A program made the position numbers and the translations under genes. Positions 31,705 to 36,794 of a DNA stretch of 36,794 nt are shown here, piece after piece. Each line of letters begins with the position of its first letter. Positions within the stretch are counted from its first letter, which is position 1. The notes beneath the pieces were generated by a model that was given only the letters and a program-made list of their open reading frames with translations, was not told the origin of the DNA and did not search any database. The DNA lies in contig JBHYFA010000023.1 in assembly GCA_051859825.1 (NCBI GenBank), positions 1-36,794 of the forward strand, given 5' to 3'. The stretch is from CSBr16-58 sp051859825. GTDB lineage: Bacteria > Bacteroidota > Bacteroidia > Flavobacteriales > Schleiferiaceae.

Positions 31705-34100
31705 TACACCTCCGCGATTTGGCTTCGGTAGTCGAAGGAAAATTGTCCGATCCAAACGCGGAAGATGCCATCATTGAGCACGTTCTCACCGATAGTCGGA
31801 AGCACTGGTATCACCCCAACACCATTTTCGTGGCGCTGCAGGGTGAGTCGCATAATGGTGAAGCCTACATCGAAGATTTATACGCACGAGGCATGCGCTA
31901 TTTTTTGTGTACGCAACGGCCAGAAAATTGTCCACAAGCTACCTGCATCATCGTCCCAAACACCCGTGATGCCCTGCAAAAATGGGCTAAATTCCACCGC
32001 GAAAATCTCAAGCTTCCCATACTAGCTATTACCGGCTCCAACGGAAAAACCATCGTGAAAGAATGGGCGGCCACCCTATTGAGCTCAAAATACTCGGTGG
32101 TCAAATCCCCCCGATCATTCAACAGTCAGGTGGGTGTACCCCTCTCGGTATTATTGGCTACCGAAAATCACTCACTCGGCGTATTTGAAGCGGGCATTTC
32201 CCAGCCCAATGAAATGCAAAACTTGGCAAAAATCCTTCAACCGCAATACGGCATTTTCACCAATATCGGGGAAGCACACCAAGCAAATTTCCTCAACATC
32301 GAAGAAAAAATTCACGAAAAAGCCCGCGTCTTCAACAACTGCGAATGGGTGCTCACAAAAAATGATTCGAAGATTATTGCGGCTTTAAAAGCACTAGATA
32401 ATCCCCCGAAGGTGCTTGTTTGCTCACAAGACTTCGGATTTAAACAAGAAAAAAATGGCGTAAGCATCGAGTTTGAAAAATTTCGAGAGGACTATAATTT
32501 ACCCTTTGCCGATATTATTTCCATCGAAAACCTGAGCTACGCGATCATCGCCGCGCGGCTATTGGGCGTTTCTCAGGCCGATATTCAACACCATCTAATG
32601 CGCTTGCAAAGCGTGGAAATGCGCATGGAATTTTTGCAAGGACCCGGCAGTAGAGTGGTAGTAAACGACGCTTACAGTTCGGATTTAAGTTCACTGCAAT
32701 TGGCTTTAGAACAGCTTCATACCTACCGTCCGGAATCACAAAAGAGTTTGATTATCACCGATTTTGTGCAAAGCGATAACCAACCCGAACGACTTTACCG
32801 CATTGTAGGTGAACGACTGGCCAAATACCCTTTTCGGGAAATCATTGCCATTGGAGATGAAAGCTTGAAGCACCAAGCATTTTTCCCGGAAAACACCCAT
32901 TTTTATCTCACTACGGAAGAGGCTTTGGCCAAACTCGAGTTGCACAATTGGGGCAACGACACCATTTTGGTGAAGGGTGCAAGGAAGTTTGGCTTGGAAC
33001 GTTTGGTGTATCGACTGGCGCGACAAACGCATCGCACCACCCTCGATATCAACTTCAGCGCGATGGAGCGCAATCTTCGCTTCATACGCAAAAACCTCCC
33101 GGAAAACGTCAAGCTCATGGCCATGGTTAAAGCTTTTTCGTACGGCGTAGGTTCCATTGAAATGGCGCGCTTTCTAGCCTACCAAAAGGTCGATTACCTA
33201 GCCGTAGCCATTATCGACGAAGGAATTGAGCTGCGCAAGGCGGGTATTCAACTGCCCATTTTGGTCCTCAACCCCGACCCCAGTGGCTTTTTCTTGATGA
33301 GTGAATACCGTCTAGAACCGGAGATTTACACCTTAGACAACCTCCTCGCCTGGAAATCGGCCACGGCTCAACTCAACGATCCTTCGCCTGTACACCTTAA
33401 GTTTGATACCGGCATGCACCGCTTGGGTTTCAACCCCAACGAACTCGATGAGGTATTAAAGGAAGTGCCTTCGCTGCGCATCGCTTCGGTAATGAGCCAC
33501 TTGGCAGCATCTGAAAACCCTGATTTTGATTCTTCTACCGCAGAGCAGATCGCGCTTTTGGATAACATCAGCCGGAGTATTCGGGCAAAAACCACTTATC
33601 CCTTTCTCACGCATATCCTGAATACCAGCGGCATCCTTCGTCACCCTAATGGCGTTTTCGATATGGTGCGGTTGGGCATTGGCATGTACGGCGTGGGCAA
33701 TACAGAGTTGTCACCGGCGTTGCAATGGAGAGCGCATATTTTGCAAATTCGCCATCTTTCCAAAGAAGAAAAAATTGGCTACGGATGGACTCAGAGCTTG
33801 GAAAAAGACGGGAAAATCGCGGTAATCAGTGCCGGGTACGCCGATGGATTGCGCCGAAGTCTGAGCAATGCCAAAGGGAAGGTTTTCATTCAAGGAAAAG
33901 CTTGTGCATTTATCGGAAAAATCAGCATGGACATGAGTATGGTGGATATAAGTGGAGTCGATTGCCAGGTTGGTGACGAGGTGGAAATCATCGGTCCTAA
34001 CCAGTCATTGGAAGATTTAGCCAAGTCGATGGACACCATTCCTTACGAGGTCCTTACCGGTATTTCACCACGAGTGCAGCGGGTTTATTTCCGCGAGTGA
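31701..34100 (+). CDS. murF/alr: Bifunctional MurF ligase / alanine racemase
   Basis: A 799-residue fusion. Residues 1 to about 435 are UDP-MurNAc-tripeptide:D-Ala-D-Ala ligase with the ATP loop ITGSNGKT (about 110-117) and GIFTNIGEAH. Residues about 440-799 are alanine racemase with PLP lysine K477 (MVKAFSYG), LKFDTGMHRLGF, the catalytic-Tyr region IGYGW and SMDMSMVDI. One protein thus makes D-Ala and is positioned to use its dipeptide in cell-wall precursor synthesis. I know this fusion as standard in Bacteroidota. It overlaps tdk by four bases and its 3' end overlaps the convergent membrane protein by 16 bp. Confidence 0.95.
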   Translation: MIHLRDLASVVEGKLSDPNAEDAIIEHVLTDSRKHWYHPNTIFVALQGESHNGEAYIEDLYARGMRYFLCTQRPENCPQATCIIVPNTRDALQKWAKFHRENLKLPILAITGSNGKTIVKEWAATLLSSKYSVVKSPRSFNSQVGVPLSVLLATENHSLGVFEAGISQPNEMQNLAKILQPQYGIFTNIGEAHQANFLNIEEKIHEKARVFNNCEWVLTKNDSKIIAALKALDNPPKVLVCSQDFGFKQEKNGVSIEFEKFREDYNLPFADIISIENLSYAIIAARLLGVSQADIQHHLMRLQSVEMRMEFLQGPGSRVVVNDAYSSDLSSLQLALEQLHTYRPESQKSLIITDFVQSDNQPERLYRIVGERLAKYPFREIIAIGDESLKHQAFFPENTHFYLTTEEALAKLELHNWGNDTILVKGARKFGLERLVYRLARQTHRTTLDINFSAMERNLRFIRKNLPENVKLMAMVKAFSYGVGSIEMARFLAYQKVDYLAVAIIDEGIELRKAGIQLPILVLNPDPSGFFLMSEYRLEPEIYTLDNLLAWKSATAQLNDPSPVHLKFDTGMHRLGFNPNELDEVLKEVPSLRIASVMSHLAASENPDFDSSTAEQIALLDNISRSIRAKTTYPFLTHILNTSGILRHPNGVFDMVRLGIGMYGVGNTELSPALQWRAHILQIRHLSKEEKIGYGWTQSLEKDGKIAVISAGYADGLRRSLSNAKGKVFIQGKACAFIGKISMDMSMVDISGVDCQVGDEVEIIGPNQSLEDLAKSMDTIPYEVLTGISPRVQRVYFRE

Positions 34101-35455
34101 CAAAAGGCGTCCCAGCCTTCCTTGGGTGGATAATCATAAATTCCTTTCTTCGATTTTTCGTAGTCGGGATGCAAAACCAAATGCCACCAATCTTGCTGCT
34201 GGTAATCAATTTTCCAGAAATTTTCAATGAAACTGCACTTGGTCATCGAGTCGTAGGTAATGATTTTTTTTCGGTATTGATAGATGTTGAGGAAGTTGTA
34301 ATTGGCACAAATAACCATGAGAAAAACAACGGGAGTAATTAGCCGTTTTCTCGATTGAATTTCGGCAAAAAGCGCTGCTCCACCAAGGGCTAGCCAGGGA
34401 TAGATGTCAATCATCGTGCGCTGACTAAACGAACCTCCATACCACCAGCACCACCATGAAAAAGTCACATATACGAAGAGTGCAACGAATGCGAAGCTAA
34501 TGGTGGTAGTCCATTTTTGTTTCAAAAAAATGAAACCCAGCAGAAAAAATATCACGATGGGGGTGTACAAAAGCCAACCCTTGCGATACGAAAAGAGTCC
34601 GTTGAAAATCTGTGGATTATTCCAGAAAAAACCTTCATCGCCGTAGCTGTACATAAACCAACTACCGAAACCTAACTTCCAGTATAGAAACTGCGGAAAA
34701 ATGCCCAATAATCCGATCAATATCCCGAGGACAAGCTGCCATTTATTTTTTTGCAAATGTTTGCCAAGCATTGGCGGATTATGAACTAAAAAGCCGTTCA
34801 TCAGAATGAGCAACACCAAAAGGGCGTTTACGGGACGTACCAAAACAATCAAGGCCATCAGGAGGGCGGAGACGATGATAAAGCGAAGTTTAGCCGTTTT
34901 CCACCAGTGCAAACTCGACCATAAGAGCAAGGAAACAAGGCTAAAACTAAATGCGTGTGATAAGGAGGGTTCATCCACAGTGTAGTAGTAGAGGTTGGTT
35001 CCCAGAAAGAGAAAAAGCAAGGAAGCGATGATCGACCAACGCGAGAAACCTAAAGCGCTGAGCCAGCCAAACAGCGCCCACCACCCCAAGAGCAAATAGG
35101 GAAAAACGCTCAGGTGAACGGCTATTTGGTAGGGACGAGAAAGCCCATCTGCTTCGTAGCCCAGCGGTTTGGCTAAGGCGTGCGCAACTAGGAAGGCCGG
35201 ACTGTACAGAATACCCAATCCCATGGCCATTTTATGGGGCTTTTCATCATCGAAGTAATAAACAATGTGCCGCAACCGAGGGGAGTTCCACACCTTTTTC
35301 TGCGGATCTTGATGGATGAAAAACATGGGGGTATAGCCGTAGTAGTCGAGTACATCCCACTCCAAAAGCGGCTCTTCGGGGTGCAGAATTTTTCCTCTTT
35401 CCAAAATGGAAAAAAATGAGGTTAGCGTAAATAGTACGGCTATAATCCAGCGCAT
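34085..35455 (-). CDS. Multi-pass membrane protein, GT-C glycosyltransferase-like
   Basis: A 456-residue protein with about ten hydrophobic segments and an N-terminal signal-anchor. Between the first two segments is a ~60-residue periplasmic loop with acidic and aromatic residues (EWDVLDYYGY), where GT-C enzymes keep their catalytic Asp. Further loops have TVDEPSLSHAFSF and RPVNALL, patterns common in ArnT/PMT-like proteins of Bacteroidota (recollection). It probably moves a sugar from a lipid-linked donor on the outer face of the inner membrane (inference). It stands alone, convergent with murF-alr and divergent from a lipoprotein. Confidence 0.72.
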   Translation of the reverse strand: MRWIIAVLFTLTSFFSILERGKILHPEEPLLEWDVLDYYGYTPMFFIHQDPQKKVWNSPRLRHIVYYFDDEKPHKMAMGLGILYSPAFLVAHALAKPLGYEADGLSRPYQIAVHLSVFPYLLLGWWALFGWLSALGFSRWSIIASLLFLFLGTNLYYYTVDEPSLSHAFSFSLVSLLLWSSLHWWKTAKLRFIIVSALLMALIVLVRPVNALLVLLILMNGFLVHNPPMLGKHLQKNKWQLVLGILIGLLGIFPQFLYWKLGFGSWFMYSYGDEGFFWNNPQIFNGLFSYRKGWLLYTPIVIFFLLGFIFLKQKWTTTISFAFVALFVYVTFSWWCWWYGGSFSQRTMIDIYPWLALGGAALFAEIQSRKRLITPVVFLMVICANYNFLNIYQYRKKIITYDSMTKCSFIENFWKIDYQQQDWWHLVLHPDYEKSKKGIYDYPPKEGWDAFCHSRK

Positions 35456-35522
35456 TAGTCCGTGATTAACTTAAGAATGAGGGGTGAAAACGATTGGAAT
35501 TTTTAATTCAATCATTTAGTGT

Positions 35523-35551
35523 TTGCATAAAGCTTGGCACAAGTATATTTG
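35523..35551 (+). promoter_or_regulatory. Promoter of the 35594 lipoprotein
   Basis: TTG (35523-35525), 18 nt and TATATTTG (35544-35551) match the Bacteroidota consensus exactly. The transcript would start near 35558, about 36 nt before the ATG. This rules out the upstream in-frame start at 35534. Confidence 0.75.
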
Positions 35552-35593
35552 AAGTCCAAAAAAACGAAAGAAAAATTTCTTATCTACCACCCC

Positions 35594-36376
35594 ATGAATA
35601 AAAAATCTATTTTTTCTCTATCGAAGGCGGGAATGTTGTTTTCCGTAATTTTCCTCAGCAGTTGTGTAGGTAGTCAAATTTACAATCCATCCCTAATGAC
35701 TCCCGGTAAAGATTTAGAACCGGGTGCGGTGAAGATTATTGCCTCGGGGGGACCAGCTCCTTATACGCATCGGGATACCTTAACCCAGTTCACCAATAGT
35801 GGTTATACTGTGGTTACAGGCGAACCGGTAACGCGGCGTTATGGTTATGTTGGCGACATTACGGCGCAGATAGGATTGAAAAACAATCAGATGCTTTCCC
35901 TACGCACTTGGGCTGAATTGGAATTTCCGCTCAACCGCTGGGGTGCTGCTTTGGGCTACAACTACTGGATTATTCATTCTGACGGAAAAATAGGTGCTTG
36001 GGATATTGGAATTCAACCCACGGTGGCCATGGTTGGAGATGTGTACGCCACACAGGGCTGGGGTGTGCAATTGGCTGGGGTAGTGCGCAGAGCCATCAAT
36101 GAAAAACTCTTTTCGTATGGGGGTATTGCACCATTCTACGGTAGAATTCCCACACTTCCTGCTAGTATGCTTGAGCTTGCCGAGACACAAGGCATCAACA
36201 ATCCGCGTCCAGATGGTTTTGGGGCAGGACTGCATTTTGGCTTTGAATACGAATTTTTCCCGCGCTTTACAGGCAGAATTGATATCAATATGATGGTTCA
36301 GCAAGATTTGTATTACCGTGAATTGGTGGCGTTGCCTTGTTTTACTGTAGGTTTTGGTTATGAGCTATTTAAATAG
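35594..36376 (+). CDS. Outer-membrane lipoprotein of unknown function
   Basis: About 260 residues. The signal peptide has a lipobox (FLSSC) with Cys about residue 24, so it is lipidated. The mature part is beta-rich with paired aromatic strands (GAALGYNYWI, GWGVQLAGV, LHFGFEYEFF, CFTVGFGYELF), suggesting a small barrel or beta-sandwich at the outer membrane. I do not recognise the family. The start follows from the promoter position and the signal peptide. It is a single-gene unit followed by repeat-bearing DNA. Confidence 0.78.
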   Translation: MNKKSIFSLSKAGMLFSVIFLSSCVGSQIYNPSLMTPGKDLEPGAVKIIASGGPAPYTHRDTLTQFTNSGYTVVTGEPVTRRYGYVGDITAQIGLKNNQMLSLRTWAELEFPLNRWGAALGYNYWIIHSDGKIGAWDIGIQPTVAMVGDVYATQGWGVQLAGVVRRAINEKLFSYGGIAPFYGRIPTLPASMLELAETQGINNPRPDGFGAGLHFGFEYEFFPRFTGRIDINMMVQQDLYYRELVALPCFTVGFGYELFK

Positions 36377-36492
36377 TGGCTGCTGTAAAGTCCGAGAGCT
36401 GCGTTATGAAAAAGTAAAATAAAGATGCTGATTTTATGGCAGTCTTGAATGACTTCGTGATTAAAAGCAGAAATGCATTTTTTTCACCGCAA

Positions 36493-36600
36493 GACTTGTC
36501 CCGTACAAGAATTGTCGGGAGGCGCAGAGAGCGCAGAGCCTTACGGATTATGCTTTGCGCTCTTTGCGTCTCCCGACAGCGATGCTATGAGGGATAAGTC
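36493..36600 (+). repeat. Nested foldback with G-U-only mismatches
   Basis: Inner arms 36514-36539 and 36552-36577 pair over 26 positions around a 12-base loop; outer arms GACTTGTCCC (36493-36502) and GGGATAAGTC (36591-36600) pair over 10. All four non-Watson-Crick positions are G on the left and T on the right, so they remain paired in plus-strand RNA. Confidence 0.75.
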
Positions 36601-36670
36601 CTTCGTTGAACATCAATTTTTCACTAAAAGAGTTAGATGGAAATGCACAAAATGGTATTACCTTCAAGTT

Positions 36671-36754
36671 GCTTCACATATTTAGAACCACGAAAGGCAC
36701 GAAATACACGAAGCTTCACATATTTAGAACCACGAAATACACGAAATACACGAA
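36671..36754 (+). repeat. 42-bp tandem repeat, two copies
   Basis: Unit 1 (36671-36712) and unit 2 (36713-36754) both begin GCTTCACATATTTAGAACCA and differ at two positions (GG against TA in the GGCACGAAA / TACACGAAA part). Confidence 0.8.
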
Positions 36755-36784
36755 AATGTTGCTTCGCAACGGTTGGGGCGTAAA
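36728..36784 (+). repeat. ACGAAA-type dispersed repeat, right copy
   Basis: It shares its order of blocks with 463-524: AACCACGAAA, repeated ACGAAA, AAATGTTGCTTC, a small hairpin and a GTAAA end. The hairpin here is GTTGC, loop TTC, GCAAC (36758-36770). It overlaps the end of the 42-bp tandem repeat. Confidence 0.6.
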
Positions 36785-36794
36785 TATGGAACTT

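Larger units (their letters stand above)
36377..36794. other. Intergenic accessory DNA with foldback and tandem repeats
   Basis: No gene with coding character is present. The stretch holds a long foldback (36493-36600), a 42-bp tandem repeat in two copies (36671-36754) and the right ACGAAA repeat. No terminator was seen right after the lipoprotein stop; the foldback could act in that role. Confidence 0.6.

Noticed and set aside
36473..36685. 70-codon open frame across the foldback
   Set aside because: It runs through both arms of the inverted repeat, has no promoter or homology, and looks like repeat DNA.
36671..36754. Two direct repeats could be read as a minimal CRISPR array
   Set aside because: The units are adjacent without spacers, contain ACGAAA subrepeats, and no cas genes are nearby.
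463..36784. The end repeats as borders of one 36-kb mobile element
   Set aside because: The content between them is core housekeeping, and similar repeats are expected elsewhere in the genome.

Overview
The window is a chromosomal segment from a member of the Bacteroidota, most likely Flavobacteriia of the Cryomorphaceae/Schleiferiaceae kind (inference). The evidence is a TonB-dependent receptor with an N-terminal carboxypeptidase-regulatory-like domain, a large secreted protein with a type IX secretion (T9SS)-like C-terminal domain, a PorV/PorQ-family protein, a MurF-alanine racemase fusion, LysRS with the C-terminal extension I associate with Bacteroidota, and promoters of the Bacteroidota type (TTG, about 18-19 nt, TAnnTTTG). 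Shine-Dalgarno sites are not obvious.

Layout. 1-626: the 3' end of an Rpn/PD-(D/E)XK-type gene followed by decayed, repeat-bearing DNA. 627-3999 (minus): a tightly overlapped unit of family 2 glycosyltransferase, orphan histidine kinase and hemW. 4050-4631 (plus): ruvC, divergent from that unit. 4641-5513 (minus): greA then a HIT hydrolase. 5612-14592 (minus): TonB-dependent receptor, a 1388-residue surface protein and a PorV/PorQ homologue, closed by a clear terminator. 14836-15261 (plus): a small lipoprotein that looks like a Rieske fold without its histidines. 15341-18851 (minus): bifunctional nuclease, CNT nucleoside transporter and a PaaE-type reductase. 18921-20643 (minus): etfBA with its own promoter and terminator. 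20992-21699 (plus): a Crp/Fnr-type regulator. 21703-25153 (minus): an OM barrel-SPOR protein, a small membrane protein and lysS. 25694-29084 (plus): tig, clpP, clpX. 29085-29634: an intergenic region with several RNA hairpins and a terminator. 29635-31032 (minus): a Pro-rich conserved protein and rsmI. 31117-34100 (plus): tdk and murF-alr. 34085-35455 (minus): a GT-C-like membrane protein. 35594-36376 (plus): a lipoprotein. 36377-36794: a foldback and tandem ACGAAA repeats related to those at the left edge.

Most of the window is housekeeping: translation, transcription fidelity, protein folding and turnover, electron transfer and cell-wall synthesis. The most unusual part is the three-gene surface module at 5612-14592. 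It looks like a receptor plus a secreted partner plus that partner's own PorV-like carrier, with two mutually exclusive hairpins between the first two genes. Other points of interest are a 25-bp imperfect hairpin in the tig leader, face-to-face promoters at two divergent gene pairs, and repeat families in the intergenic DNA at both ends.
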